A DNA stretch of 64,000 nt from Myripristis murdjan (lineage: Eukaryota; Chordata; Actinopteri; Holocentriformes; Holocentridae), in NCBI RefSeq assembly GCF_902150065.1, contig NC_043993.1, forward strand, positions 11,938,185 to 12,002,184, in the 5' to 3' direction. The notes beneath the pieces were generated by a model. That model saw nothing but the letters and a program-made list of their open reading frames with translations, was not told the DNA's origin and did no database searches. The position numbers and the translations under genes are program-made. Positions 1 to 12,954 of this stretch are shown piece after piece (the first letter of the stretch is position 1; every line of letters starts with the position of its first letter).

Positions 1-28
1 AACACGTTTCTGGCGGTTCCTCTTCCTC

Positions 29-2666
29 TTAACTGGGGTGTGGGGTTTCTGTCGCTTTCAAGCTCTGTGGAAACGAGGGAAATCATGTTGTCGTCAGTGC
101 TGATCACTGATTACTGGACATATTATCAAGGAAGAACACGGAGACCTGAAGGATTTTGATTTTACATCAAGCACCAGAGCTACAAGCTGCAGCTGTAACA
201 TTGTGCCCCCTGTGGAAATAACACACCCTTTTTTCTGACTTTGTTCAATCATTCATGGAGGTGATGGCTTTGTGTCACTGTCAAATGGACTGACTAAGGT
301 TCAACTGACTCTGGATAAGAGTGATGTCAGTATGTTATAGCTTAAGATGTTTTTTTTTTTTTTTTAAATGTATTTTGCTTTCATAAGTTTGTGTGCTTTG
401 GGATGTCATGATACCAGGGTTTTGGTAATTCATACCAACACCAGTGAACATTCACAATTCTTTGGATGTGATTCAGTACCACGGTAAAATCCAATTTCCC
501 CTTGCAGGTCAATAAAGTATTTCTGATTCTGATTCTGATAACAGAAATCCCATCTTGTACACACTCCTCGATTAAAAACGTTTGTTTACTAGTAAGCAGA
601 AACTTTATGTGTTTCAAGATTTTAAACATACAGCCTATGGCTCTGCTAGAATAACAACACTGAGTTACAGAATGAGGGCTCTAGTTGCATTGATATTACC
701 CATTTCATTTGTATTGGAATTGGTAAGTTTTGGTATTGACTTAATACTAAAGTATCAGTTTTTGTGAGAACACTGAAATAAATCAAAAAGACTATAACAT
801 GGTCAATATGGGTGTCCTATATTTCTGTTGCAGCTGCATGTTGGTTGGAGTGGCCTTCAATTCTTTTTTGTTTTGTGCACCTGAGAGAAGCTGCAAGGCA
901 GTGACAGATTTTTTTGATCATGGAGGTAAAGCAGGCCGTGATCAATCTGGGTTATGGCAGTTGAAAACAGTTTATTTTCCACATTTAAATCGAACACCAA
1001 GAGTCTGTGCAAAAACAGCCACTGCATGGATCTGGGTTCAAAGCTGCACTTAAGCAATTTCTGGCCACTAGAGGGAGTTGAGAGCTAAAACTCTGTAAAC
1101 ACAGAGTCAGCCCTGCTCCTGGGTTCAAGGTAGATCTTGTGTACAAGAGTTGAGGTGAAAAAAATGTGTTTTTGGGATGGAAATAAGGGTTATATTTCAC
1201 TCTCACAAGGCTCTTGACACATGACCTATTTTGTCTCTGACCTCCATTTCGAAAATGTGGCGAAGCTGCAGACTTTCAGCTACAAGGTAAACTGCTTTGA
1301 ATGAACCTTTTCTGATGCTGCCGTGCTGATTGCAGCGACAGAGGCACTCGCACCACTGAATGGAAATTTGGATACGTTTATCTGCAGAATGTGTGGTTTC
1401 AGAGACGCTTTAAACGAAGATGAGGGGGTGAAGTGGAGGGCAGAGGAGGAGCTTATTTGCAGGTTGATACAGAAACTTAGAATTTAGAAAGCTACAACCA
1501 GGGAATCAGAGGGTGGGTGTTGAAAAAATGCATTTAATATCGCTTAATGTATTTGTCAAATCTTCAAACTATTGCCAGTATACTTATTAACATCATGTCC
1601 TATTGCACAGATCAGTTGGCTTGTCTCACCTGGGAGTAGTTGAACAAGGAAACAATGGGTTCCGGTCTTGTGTAGTCTGGAGGGTTGGCTTGGGGGTCGT
1701 AGCCCAGACGAGCCAACATGGGAGCGATGTCGGCCATGTCATTCATCACATCAGCTGGAATGTGGCCCACCCACTTGGAGAGGGCGTCGGTATTCACTGG
1801 CTTCATCACCTGGTCTGTTGAGCGCTCAACCCTACACAGGAAGACACCATGTGCAAGCTCAGGTCAAGGATGTGGGTCATACTGGATGTTATAGGCTTTA
1901 TAAAAAAAAAAAAAATACTTCAATTCTTGTTCTTGTTCATTCATTGAAATATTTCAAGTGGTTGCAAAACATCAGTGGGTTACTCCGGCTAACACCAAGT
2001 TACCTTTGCGTAACTGAACAACATCTGAAAAGGTGCTAATTCTCCCTGAATGTGGCCTAGGCTAATACCCTCAGGCGCATGCCAAGTTTGGGTTTTGCAG
2101 TATGTGGGGGCCAGATTCAAATCCCATCAAATCCCCTAAGCATCTGCCCTGCAAGGCACTGCTCTTCTTGAATCGTGGCAAACAAGAGACGACATTTTAA
2201 AAATCTGGTGAGAGAAGCTTGTATCCGACTGTTAAGCTCTACTTGACCTTGAGAAGCTTGGCTGCCTCGAGCGAGGACTCTGGCTGAACTTAGACGTCCT
2301 GTGGCTCACTGAGCTCAGGCAGACACGCACTTGTGTCCCACATTTGAATATGACACACTACCTTTACTCCAAGAAATGTCCACATCTTTTAATACCATTA
2401 AAAACAGGTATTGGTGATGAAAATGAAAACAGCAGTAGAGTTTCCCTACAAAGATTTGTTGTATTATCAGGATTTTCTCTCTCTTAATAATCTGCTCTTA
2501 AATTCAAAATGTCTAAAAATGCCATTAAAAAAACTGAACAAAAACACCGAACTTCACTATTCAACGATTTTCACTCAGCCACCATTAAAAAACTTTAGCT
2601 CCTTATAATACATTTAAAAAGTCATCCAAAAGTTATGCCACTAAACCTTCAATGAATTGAATTAGC

Positions 2667-2707
<41 letters not shown>

Positions 2708-3251
2708 GAGGGAGAGAGAGAGAAGGGCCTACTTTCGATCTTGCACTAACATGCAGCCTGAGTGATCACAAGATGACAGCCCTAAGTATTCGACGTGAAC
2801 AGCACCCAATGCATCTTGAGATCAAATCACTCAGGCCACATTCAGAGGTGGCCAGGGACGCTTTTGTGCACATCGCGTTTGAAGTGTGAACAGACATGTG
2901 TCCCGGGACGCACTGAAAGACCGCCCACTCACCTGGCCTCCCCTGTGCCAGCACTGCTCCTGTCTACCTGACGCTTGTTTTACCAAAGCTCCTTTTTCTT
3001 TTACCTTGTCTGTAATTCCTGACACACACCAGATCCACAGCCTCCCACCCGCTCATGCACTCCGGTCCAACTTCATGTTCAATTCATTTATCCACCACAG
3101 CGGAGAGCCCAACCCTCTCAAACCCGCTGGGAAAAAAACAATGTTATAATGTCAATAATGTTACATATTAAACAATGTGAGCCTGAAGCAACGTGAACGG
3201 TCGAGCCTGACAGGGTTCGGAGCAACCAGGACGCATGTTAATGCAAGGTGG

Positions 3252-3293
<42 letters not shown>

Positions 3294-6234
3294 TATGAAA
3301 GTCACACAGTCCTTTGAGCAGACACCTCACCCAAATAACACATTTTATCCTGAAATACCTGCTCAGCCAGGAAGGTGCAAATTTACAGGAGAAAATAATT
3401 ACAGTGGATAAACACGCAGATTTCCAGAAATAACTGTTACTCATACACTGAGTTTGTATGCACAGTGATACTACACTACACTACACTAGACACAAGACTT
3501 GAGCAACAATACCAATGCAAGTCCTTCATTGATTTTTTTTTTTTTTTTTTTTTTTGCCAATTTAAATTATCTTGATGATTGTTGATTGAAAATGTGGTAT
3601 GCTCAGGTTGGTTTAAATGTATTTAGAGCAAAGTAGCCTAAACATGCCCCACTTTTTTCCCAGGCTGTGTCACTTGTGTGCTTTGCTTCCTGATCGGACT
3701 GCCTTATGTTACTGCTTGTGAATGGAACCTGACACTTGTATATTCAAGAAAAGTACAAAGGCAGCTCGTCTCTGTGAAAACAATGTAAGAAAGCCTTTGT
3801 CGCTGATGGGACAATAGGCTTCTACAGTCCAATAATATTGTTCATGATCTTTTTGACTCTCAGAATTTATGCTATTATTGAAAATGTTAAAATATCCCAC
3901 AATATCATGTTGCAGCCCCTTGGCATATGTATATGTGTGTGTGTGTTATGTTGTGTGTGTGTGTGTGTGTGTTTCTCCATGTTTTTAATCTTCTAAAAGT
4001 GTTTTAAAAGTTAAATCAAAGAAAAGGTCCTTAAATGTTGAATTTTCAAGTTTTCAGACTAAATTTTGACTTTCCATGACCCATGTGTACACTGACTTTT
4101 TTACATGACCTAAATTTAAGACACACTTCAGAGCTCATTATTCTGTTTGAACAAAACGTGAACATGCATTCAATGTCTTGATGAATGACTAGGTACTATT
4201 TTTTGAAACTGAGGTTGACAGATACGGTTAATGCTGCTACATAATTAAGTGGAAATGCTCTATATCATACACCAATATCTTAAACACCATGGACATTTGT
4301 AACTTGTTTGTGTTTCTGAGTCTAGATTAGTACATAAGACTCTGTATTTTGTCATTTAATGTTGATTGTATTTTACATGTCTGAGTAAGTAAAGATATTA
4401 AAAACGTTTTTAGGCTGACAGGTCTCCATCTATGACATGTCCCAAAATGCACTGAAATCCCAGATATTGACTGGAAGAGACTTTTCAAAATGCTGTCTCT
4501 CTGACTTGTGGGAACCCTACAGGCCCTGTATTTGTACTTGTTTGACAGGAGGACAGACAGCATCTATGCACAATCACACACACGTCACATACTCACTTGG
4601 ATAGAGACACGCCCCCAGCCTTTCCTATCAGCTCTTCGTGGTGCAACACAGCCGAATCCCATGGCAGCTCTAGGAAGTGAAGCAATTTCCTCATTTCCTC
4701 CTCTGGGTGCAGGACGAGCTGCTCGTAGCGCACAGGCAGACAGCGGCCCTCTGCGGCCCCCTGGCACTGGCTGAACATCGTCTCCACCGCGCTGCTCCAC
4801 TTGGTCAGGCAGTCCCTGTAGCTGGCCAGGTCAAAGCCAGAGATGGTCACCTGGAGAGAGAGGACGGAGGGGGGACAGAGAACAGAGGGAGAAGGAATGA
4901 AAAATTAATTCAGTCAACATGTATTACCACTACAACTAAGCTGGATTTGCATTAGTTGTATGTAATAAATAGGAAGCCCCACATCAAACAAGCAATGAGC
5001 AAAGTGTTGGCTGTATAAATCTAAACATAATCAACATAAAGACGTTTGTCTGACTGCTACCTGAATGAGAAAACCCCAACACACCTTACGTGATATCATG
5101 GAGTGGACAGTTGCTCGCCCGTCCCGCAGCATAAGCACAAATTTGGCCTTGGGGAAGATGCGTGCCAGATATGACAGGGACTTCAGGGCAAACGGGTCCT
5201 TGTTGCAAAGACGGGGAGCAGGTTCCCCGTGGCCAATAATCACCTGGAACACATATGTGAAAAGAGTATTTAGATTAAAAGTAGGCTAGGCTGTTGATTA
5301 TATATCTATAAACACATTTATGCACATTGTATTCTGTCAATATTCAGGATGGTCAAGTTTTTTGCTTTTGAGCTGCCAGATGTAAGCACCGTATCCCGAA
5401 AGAGCACAACGGTTGGGTTCTGAGAGTGAAAACCTGATTTGCTCTGCACCACAGGAAATGTATTTTTAACCGTTACCCATTAACCATGCACAGATGACTT
5501 GGCGTTAGCTACGAGCGTGAGAAACAACGGTATGTGCTTGGGCAGAAGGCGTAAGTTTGTCTCATTTCAACCTCACTTTTGAGAAACTTTGTATTATTCC
5601 CAAATTCCTATTTAAGTACTACACTTTACGCAATCCAAAAATGAATTCCACCAATCACAGATGTCGCTGTTACCATGGAGATCTTAACTATGAGGAAGTT
5701 GGCAGCTTGTTCCAGAGTGATTGTGGCTGGCTTGACTGCTGGTGCACACACTATTGTCACTGAACACCGGGAAAATACAGCTGTCATACTAGAATGATGA
5801 ACAAAATAATATAAAACCCAGCTCACCTCTAAAAGGAACGCTCGCACAGCGGAGTCCAACACCTGGTCGGTGACGCCGGCCTCGTCCAATCGTATCCTCT
5901 CCTTGACCGAGCGGCTCCAGGTGGCGCGCATGGCCAGGAGGCGGGGAATCACCCGGGTCTCTTCGCCGCACCGCACAGCATTGTGGGCGTCCAGCATGGC
6001 CCGCATCAGTGTCGTGCCGCTCCGAGGGAACCCGCCGATGAAGATGAGAGGCGTGTCTTCGGGAAAATGGGTGGGCAGGGACAGGTTGTGATTGGCCAAG
6101 CCCAGGTTGAGCTCCACCCATCTGTGGCGATGGCTTTTGGGTGGGCACTCTATCCCACTCATGCCCAGGTAAAGGAGAGAGGCGGAGCAGAGGAGGATGC
6201 AGCCTAGCAACAGGCTCGTCCTGGTGTTCCTCAT
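29..6234 (-). CDS. tpst1: Protein-tyrosine sulfotransferase (tpst1-like), five coding exons
   Basis: Golgi type II membrane enzyme that moves sulfate from PAPS to tyrosines of secreted proteins. Coding exons on the minus strand: 5827-6234, 5085-5243, 4597-4850, 1630-1831 and a tentative last one, 29-64. All junctions keep phase with GT-AG ends. The start at 6234 gives a short cytosolic tail and a signal anchor (about residues 8-24). The 5'-phosphosulfate loop GGFPRSGTT is at residues 67-75, CGEETR with the catalytic Glu near 91, and the 3'-phosphate motif RDGRATVHS near 176-184. [12 protein letters not shown] and the ERSTDQV junction match TPST1 better than TPST2. The last exon would add only 11 residues (352 aa in all, against about 370 in human), so its C terminus is uncertain. 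The first four exons are secure. Location beside crcp and asl supports tpst1; a tpst1 paralogue is the alternative. Confidence 0.9.
470..545 (+). mobile_element. LINE/SINE 3' tail remnant
   Basis: Text of the type TTTCCCCTTGCAGGTCAATA with AAAGTATTTCTGATTCTGATT and a CTGATT repeat is the common 3' end of fish LINE-driven retroposons. It lies inside the last intron of tpst1. Confidence 0.45.
2666..2727. repeat. (AG)n microsatellite
   Basis: Pure AG run, then interrupted GAG repeats, in the last long intron of tpst1. A second AG run lies at 3254-3290. Confidence 0.95.
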
Positions 6235-6299
6235 GGTCGTGTTAGACTTGAGTGTAATGAGGCCCGGGGTTTGGTTTCGACTCAGGTAGACATAAACAA

Positions 6300-8720
6300 T
6301 ATTTTAAGAGAGGAACCACTTGAATTGGATGCAGAAGCAGCTACTTTATTTTTTTTTTTTTTATTTCAAGGAGGATCAGATAAAAACAAATTCTCATTTA
6401 CACTGACAGCCTGACAGTGGGGGGAAAACAGCTGGGAGTGAGGTTGAGGAAAGCCTGATGGTGGCTGGGACAGTTGGGTTTGGGCTTGATACTAAGTGTA
6501 GGAAGGAGACTGGTTTTGGGGAGATTCCTCACTCCCCTGCAGCTCCTCAGCCTTCCTGTGTGTCAGCAGGAGCCAGGCCTGCTACACTCCACAAGCAGCC
6601 AAGTCTCTCATCCATCGCACCTGCAAAACACATCAGGAGAATACCTCATATACCTTGACAGAAACTGCATCACATGCGATTTGTATTACTGTTGAGTTTG
6701 CTACTCTTACTCCTGGATTAGTGCAGTATGAGAGTATTTAAGCCTAAGTGTGGTTTTCAGAGTTTGTTGCCGCTATTCCTGAATTTTGTGTCATGTTTTA
6801 AGTGCACAATATATTATCTATAGGTACCTCAACTAACCATTAGCCATTGAACATGTTGTCGTCATGTTGACAAACACTTGCACACACGATAACATGGGTT
6901 GAAATCCATCCAGTTGTTGTTCTCAGGCACTCGGGCTATTCTGCATCCTTCATTTGGGCAGCCACTAACTGCTAGTCCATATCAAAGTTCACTGCAGCAT
7001 GCATCTCGGACACGTTCTCAGGCTCTGTTTCCAAAGCCACTAATTACTGCTTCCTCATGTTTTCATTTTCACTGACAGCTTCTGCCACACTGACACGCAA
7101 AGCAATTTGTTTTAAGATCATATTACAATTGACTGAGGCAGCCTTGCAACTTCCCATTTTCACTTCTGCAATAAACACATACGCAATTTCATCAGTATCA
7201 GTATAAGTCAATCAGCTGCACACTCCTTGCTACACTTAGTATTGAAATAAGCGGAATATTGACTCAATATGATTATAATGATACGATTAGATTGATCGCT
7301 GATATCACTCTGCAGGGTTTGTATTACTTTCAAGGCTGCAGCATGCCACAGTAACTCAGCCATTATAGTAGGCCAAAACCGCAAACGACACCACAATAAA
7401 TGCAGAAGCTGGTAGTCAGTTCACACCTCTTACAAAGGGTGTGCTTCATACAAAACACGAGAAGTTCAAACATTCCCCCTTTCTCAGAGGCGTCCTGGTT
7501 GCTTCCTGTTCAGAGTGAATGGGCAGGGAGTCGGGAATCTGGATGACACGTGTGGGGAGCAGCATAGGGTAACACCCCTCTGCCTGGGCTGGAGTAGCCT
7601 GCTTATAAAGTCCTGTCTGACGATAAAAGTAGAAAGGGGAACATCTGGAATCGAGGACACCATGAAGTGGCTGGGATACTTCAGCACTGCCTGCAGCCAC
7701 ACTAAACCCTGTGCTAACCAGGAGCTATAAATGCTGTCTAAAGCATTCTGTGCTTTTCTGTGCCATTTGCTGTTTTGCAGACATATAGGCCAACGGTTTA
7801 ATGTGCCCCTTACTGCTTATTTCTCAACCGAGTTAAGCAATTTCTGTAGACCAGCCTTAGATGCTTACTCTGATAACACTAGAGGGATTGACCTCGAAAA
7901 GGCAATGGTATTAGTTGACTGGAGATAAGCCAGAAACTAAGTCTATAATAAGCAGAAAGCATCAAGCCGCCAATAATTTTCTGCAGAAAATGGTTAAGGG
8001 GCTAGCAACGAATGCTGTGAAAGGTGAAGCTCAAGTGGTTACCTGACATCTCTGAGCAGGGATTTATAGATAGATTTTGATTTGCTGACTTAATGCCAAA
8101 CAGCAAGTCTAACAGCGTGACGGACAACTATTTCATTCACCCTGCCACTGAAATGTCTGATAGGGTATAGTCAAGAAGCCATTGTTGGCACTGTATATTT
8201 TAATGGTTTTCCCCTATGGATGGATCAATATTCAATATTCAATATGTTCAATATTTTCCACTGCTTTTCTGTCTTGTGTTTATACGTGTGTGTTCACATG
8301 TTTGAAGCTTGCTCTTATTATGCATCAGGAGAATTTCTTCCCAAGGACAAGTAATCTCAACTGTATTGAACTGAACAGAACTGACTTGAGAAGAAATGCC
8401 TATATGTTGAATTCCTGTTGACTGATAAGGACTAGATTTGATGCGTGGAGCGTGATTACACCAAGTATGTGGTGGCCCAGGTACAACATGGTGAAAATAT
8501 AAATAGGCCTGGGCTCACACCAGCAGTAGGCTTTTACATCGAACCAAACTGCGTATTTATGTGTGTGTGAGTGTATGGATTATTCCACTGCTGTAAAGCG
8601 CAGGCCTGGCAGCTCGTTGTAATAGTATGAACATCTGGCCTGGAGGATGGACGGAGCTAGGCAGCGGTCTGTCTGCAAGAATGCACCCCAGGCAACTACC
8701 AGGTGAATGACCCGCTATCG
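6300..8720. other. Non-coding stretch between the tpst1 start exon and its presumed promoter
   Basis: Contains a T-run near 6347-6361 and ordinary AT-rich sequence. Open frames here are short and match nothing I know. Probably the first intron of tpst1 if transcription starts near 9.2 kb. Confidence 0.5.
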
Positions 8721-8726
8721 ATCAGT

Positions 8727-8746
8727 AACACACACACGCGCGCGCG

Positions 8747-8808
<62 letters not shown>
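8727..8808. repeat. (CA)n/(CG)n microsatellite
   Basis: CA repeats interrupted by a CGCGCGCG patch near 8737-8746, just left of the CpG-rich promoter region. Confidence 0.95.
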
Positions 8809-8810
<2 letters not shown>

Positions 8811-8937
8811 TACAGAAAACAGCATGTCAACGCGTTATTTCACACATTTTAGCGAGCGTTTATCCACATAGTTTGCTGTTTTTGACACGCATCGCAGTAT
8901 GAGGGCACACATCACTCACCAACGGCTGAAAACTAAC

Positions 8938-9042
8938 CTCGCAGAAATCCTTGAGAAAAAAACCCAGGTGAACCAAGATCCAAAACGCTGAATCCAGCAG
9001 CAGCAGTCCGATCAAAACATACACCTCGGTGCTTTCGCTCAT
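8938..9042 (-). CDS. 35-codon exon or upstream ORF with one membrane segment, unidentified
   Basis: An ATG at 9042 opens 35 codons (starting MSESTEVYVL) that are very hydrophobic (about residues 8-31) and end exactly at a splice donor, GAG then GTTAGT. It lies just inside a CpG-rich promoter-like stretch on the same strand, 2.7 kb upstream of the tpst1 start exon. I do not recognise the protein. It may be the first exon of a separate small membrane protein, or an upstream ORF or N-terminal extension on a tpst1 transcript. An AG acceptor 12 nt before the tpst1 ATG would keep it in frame. Confidence 0.3.
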
Positions 9043-9049
9043 GTGTACA

Positions 9050-9350
9050 ATCGTCCGGCGGCGATAACGAATTATTTCTGCTTGATTTGGGCATTTAAAA
9101 AACACATAATTACACAACACGTCGCTCCCGGCCGCCGATGCAAAGTTCCGCCGTTACAAGTCCAGCCGTATCTGTCGTGTGAAAAGTGAACGCGGCGGAG
9201 GCGGAGAAAGCCGGGCGCTGATTGGTCGAGGGCACTTCTGAGCTCAAGGCACATCTGCATTGGCGGTTTCTATTGGCTGGCAGCGTTAAAGGGCAGTTCC
9301 GCAGCAGTCGCAACCTGTTTTGCACAATCGACACTCCAAGCTAAAATCGC
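9050..9350 (-). promoter_or_regulatory. CpG-rich, TATA-less promoter with three CCAAT boxes on the minus strand
   Basis: This 300-bp stretch is rich in CpG (clusters near 9121-9140 and 9190-9215) in an otherwise AT-rich region. It has three ATTGG motifs on the plus strand near 9221, 9259 and 9271, that is, three CCAAT boxes facing the minus strand. That is typical of a housekeeping promoter firing leftward, probably for the tpst1 transcript or the unidentified exon at 8938-9042. The start site is inferred. Confidence 0.5.
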
Positions 9351-10738
9351 TTCATTCTCATCAACTGGCAATGCTCTCAAAAATTCGTCTGGCCTTCATG
9401 ATGTTCATTTATAGTATTATAAGAGGCATTAACCTGCTGCAGCCTACACTGAATGAAGATAATGATCATTTAAGGAAATAATAAATCAATATTTTTCTGA
9501 AGAAGATGGATATTACTGTTTTTTTTAAATATATGTATATGTTTAGTCTGCAGACAATAAAAGGTTATATAGGCTAACCAGTAATGTTACATAACATAGA
9601 CTACTACTCTGCTGTATTTTATTTCCCACCTGTTCTACTTTTCTTTATCTCTCACCATCTTCCGCACAAACACACACACACACACACACACACACATGTC
9701 CTGATCCTCCTTTGAACCAAATACATTTGACAAGAGCATTAGATTACTTAAACTGTATACATGTAATCCCATGTCTGAGTGTGTGGATGGCTGATCAGCT
9801 ACTGTTTTTATGGCATTCTAAAAATTATGTAACTTTGAGTTTGGAGGGCAGAGAGTTTAGGAGCTGTGTTACTCATCTGTTCACAGCTGATAAGACTATC
9901 CGTCTAGTGCTGCTGGATTTGCAGGTACAAAATCAGTGTTCACTTTCTGATAATATCTCACTAGGCTGTGCAAGTCAAAAAGAAACGTCTTAAATCACGT
10001 TCACTATGATTTATCAAAATGCACTGGTCTAGCTTTGTCAGCAAGGCGCTGAGTAAGAATCGGAAACTGGTGTGCGAAACTAACAGGAAGCCAAATGCTG
10101 AAAGGTGCTTGAGTCAAACCAGCACATCCTTCCTCCTACTTGAGAACATCCCTCCACAAAACATTTGGGTGGATCCACTTGATTGTCTGTAGCCTGCTGT
10201 GCAGCTGAAGAAAGTGTGTTTGTCAATGGTCCTGTGTAAGATCTGAATTGCCACATTGCCTGACTGCTGTGAAAAATGTTGAATGACATTAAATGTCTAT
10301 TTTATATCTTTCAAGGCCTTCAGATCTGTCAAGAGTTTTTCAGGGCTTGGAGAGAATCCAAATCAACTAATAGAAATTTACACACCAGATGAAAATCAAC
10401 AGAAAAAGTGATAGCTATTGTGCAATAATTGTTAACTTAGCTAAACTTTAATAAATTTGTCAAATACTGTTTCCGCTGGATGTTGTTCTATCATGTTGTT
10501 TGGGACTTTATCTCTGTATCTCTGCAGTGCGTTACCGGCAACCCAAGGGCGCTTTTTCATCTTTTTTGTTGCAGCCAAAGCACAATGATCTGCAGAATCA
10601 AAGAGGTGCATTGAAAGAGGGTTTTTATTTTCCCCTTGCTGCAGCTGAACGTGACATCTGAGATGGGTTTCAGATCACAGGTTTGATTGTACACTACCTC
10701 CTTATAGTCTGTGAAGCCGCAGAAACTGTGAACCAGTA

Positions 10739-10783
<45 letters not shown>

Positions 10784-11020
10784 ATATGTGATAGACACAC
10801 AATCATTTAGAGAAAAAAAATATTTGGGCAGCCTGTAGCCTTTCTTAAAAATGAACTTCTGATATAAATCATGACTGAACATGCACCATGGATTCACAAC
10901 CTAACATGAGCACACATCTACATTAGCAATTAGCAATCTACTTTTGGAAATACTTGAAAATAAATCTTGATATGAAAAAACAAAATCCACAGACAAAAAC
11001 ACTTATTATTTCAGCTGTGT
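9350..11020. other. Non-coding stretch
   Basis: Holds a CA repeat (9667-9696) and a 39-bp T-run (10741-10779). I see no gene or named repeat in the rest. Confidence 0.5.
10741..10779. repeat. Poly(T) run, 39 bp
   Basis: Uninterrupted T-run in the stretch between the 9-kb promoter and crcp. No retroposon body was recognised next to it. Confidence 0.9.
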
Positions 11021-11021
11021 C

Positions 11022-11262
11022 CTAAAGGTTAAAGAAGTGGGCTTCTGACCAGAGGTTGGCGGGATCGGACTGGCAGGAAAAATACCCACAGCTGATGTGC
11101 CCTTAAGCAAGGCACTTAATGCCCAGCTGCTCCAGTGGCCAGCAGTGAAGACTGGGGTTATACTGGGCAGGTGTGAATGTGGGCAACTGTGTGAGTGTGC
11201 TGCTGCATGTTGCTGAAAAAGAGTGTGTGTGCTGCATAGATAAAGGTAAAAAAAACAAACAT
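11022..11262 (+). mobile_element. tRNA-derived SINE
   Basis: It opens with GGTTAAAGAAGTGGGCTTC (A-box part) and GGTTGGCGGGATCGGACTGG (worn B-box part). The conserved body CTTAAGCAAGGCACTTAATG, CAGCTGCTCCAGTGGCCAG and GAAGACTGGGG follows, then an A-rich end. This is a familiar teleost SINE layout. Confidence 0.6.
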
Positions 11263-11439
11263 TTCACACAGAGGCATGTTCCTGAACTATCAAACTGATA
11301 AGAGCTGATACTATCCTCTTCTGAGGCCCACTAAAGGCCCGTTCAGGAGGATTTGTTGAGCAATGTGTGTCATGTATCACAGACGTCATGAGTGATTTTA
11401 TATGTTTTTTTTATGGATGACTTTGTGATCATTACAGAG

Positions 11440-12085
11440 TACCGGATCCGGTGGCAGAGTCACAGAGTCACCAGATCTCAGTTGGGTTGAGATGTGGTGA
11501 GTGTGAGGGCTGTAGCGTATAATTTACATCACTTTTATCCTCATCAAAGCATTCAGCGAGCCCTCATGCCCTGTGGATGGGGGCACTATATCCTGAAAGA
11601 GTAGAAATGTTTCATTACAGGATAAAGGTGATCACTCAGATGAGGTTTATATTGATTTGCAGTGAGCTTTCTGTCTAAGGGGACAAATGGACCCAAACTG
11701 TGTCAGGACAATTCCTCCCACAGTGTAACAGAGCCAGTGGACCCCCTCACTGTGGGAGTCCAGTATCCAGGCCTGGCCCTCTTGGTTTGTACCACACATG
11801 CACTCGCCCACTTGCCCAGAAAATGAAGAATGACTCATCTGACCACATCACTTTTTTTCCACATCTCTGGAGACCAGTGCCATGGTTTTTGTACCACTCA
11901 AATGTGTGCTTGACTTTACAAGAAGGGTTTCTGCATTGCCGCCCTACTTTAATAACTTTAATGTACAGAATCTTCTGGAAGAATGGAGCTCCATCCCTCC
12001 AGTCGAGTTTCAGAGACTTGGAGAATCTATGCCAAGGAACAATGAGGTTGTTCTGGTGGCTCATGGTGGCTCAACACCTTTGGAT
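11440..12085. mobile_element. Decayed Tc1-like transposase, two antiparallel pieces
   Basis: On the minus strand from about 11950 down to 11440 run the middle parts of a Tc1 transposase: CGKKVMWSDES, SGRVHVWYKP, FGSICPLRQK and PSHSPHLNPTE, interrupted by several stops and frameshifts. On the plus strand from about 11955 to 12085 is the C-terminal part, LLEEWSSIPPVEFQRL followed by AHGGSTPL. The two halves meet head to head near 11950. The family differs from the intact element at 42.5 kb. Confidence 0.75.
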
Positions 12086-12954
12086 AAGACATCTCATGCT
12101 TTTTTCCCTTTGTCACTCTGTCTGCATCTACTATTGAAACTGACAACATGAATTCATAAAACTATAAACTAAAAAACTAAAACACCATATTAACATCGGG
12201 CACTGCTGTTTTATAAACACTTTTATGAAATAGAAATTAGACATGACTACCTATTTCAGGATGTATATGCTTCTGAAATAATGTGCATGTTTTTTTTTTT
12301 TCAAACTGGTTGTATGTAGACATATGTACAGTTACACAACTTCGTTTTTTTTAACGTCTAGTCTGGGTGAAAATCAAATAGTGAATTTACAATGTTTCCT
12401 GTCTGCAATAGCACTGGAAAACTGCATGCCAAGACATAAAAATTAACTGTGCAACTGAGCCCTGGTGTGACTCACAGGGAGTCATCAAGGACTCATGCTG
12501 AAATGATGAAACTAAAATTAGGACTTGTCTTGCACGGACAGTATGAACTTGTTGTGTTGGATAAATATAGCGGCATAACTCCACTGAATTTCAAAATTCC
12601 TTTTCTTAACTTGATAATGACTTATTCAGTACAGAATTTGATGCCGTCAATTGAAATAATCCAGTTTTCCTCCATTCCTTACATTTAATGTCTTCAATGT
12701 TGTTCATTTCATGGAGGAAAGACAAAACTCACTCCACTGGCACTGAGGTCTATGTATTTGTTGCTGTCTGTTGAAGTCACCACTCCCATCTGCAGGCATT
12801 GCCAGGCAGCCATTTAGCATCCATGCTAGTAAGAATTTGGTAAATCTCAAAGCAAATAGCCCATTCTTCCATATTTGACCTCCACTCCAGTTCTCCATCC
12901 TGGACTTAAAGGACTCTTTGGGTCTAGAGACTATCAGTCCGGCCTGTTGCTGTG

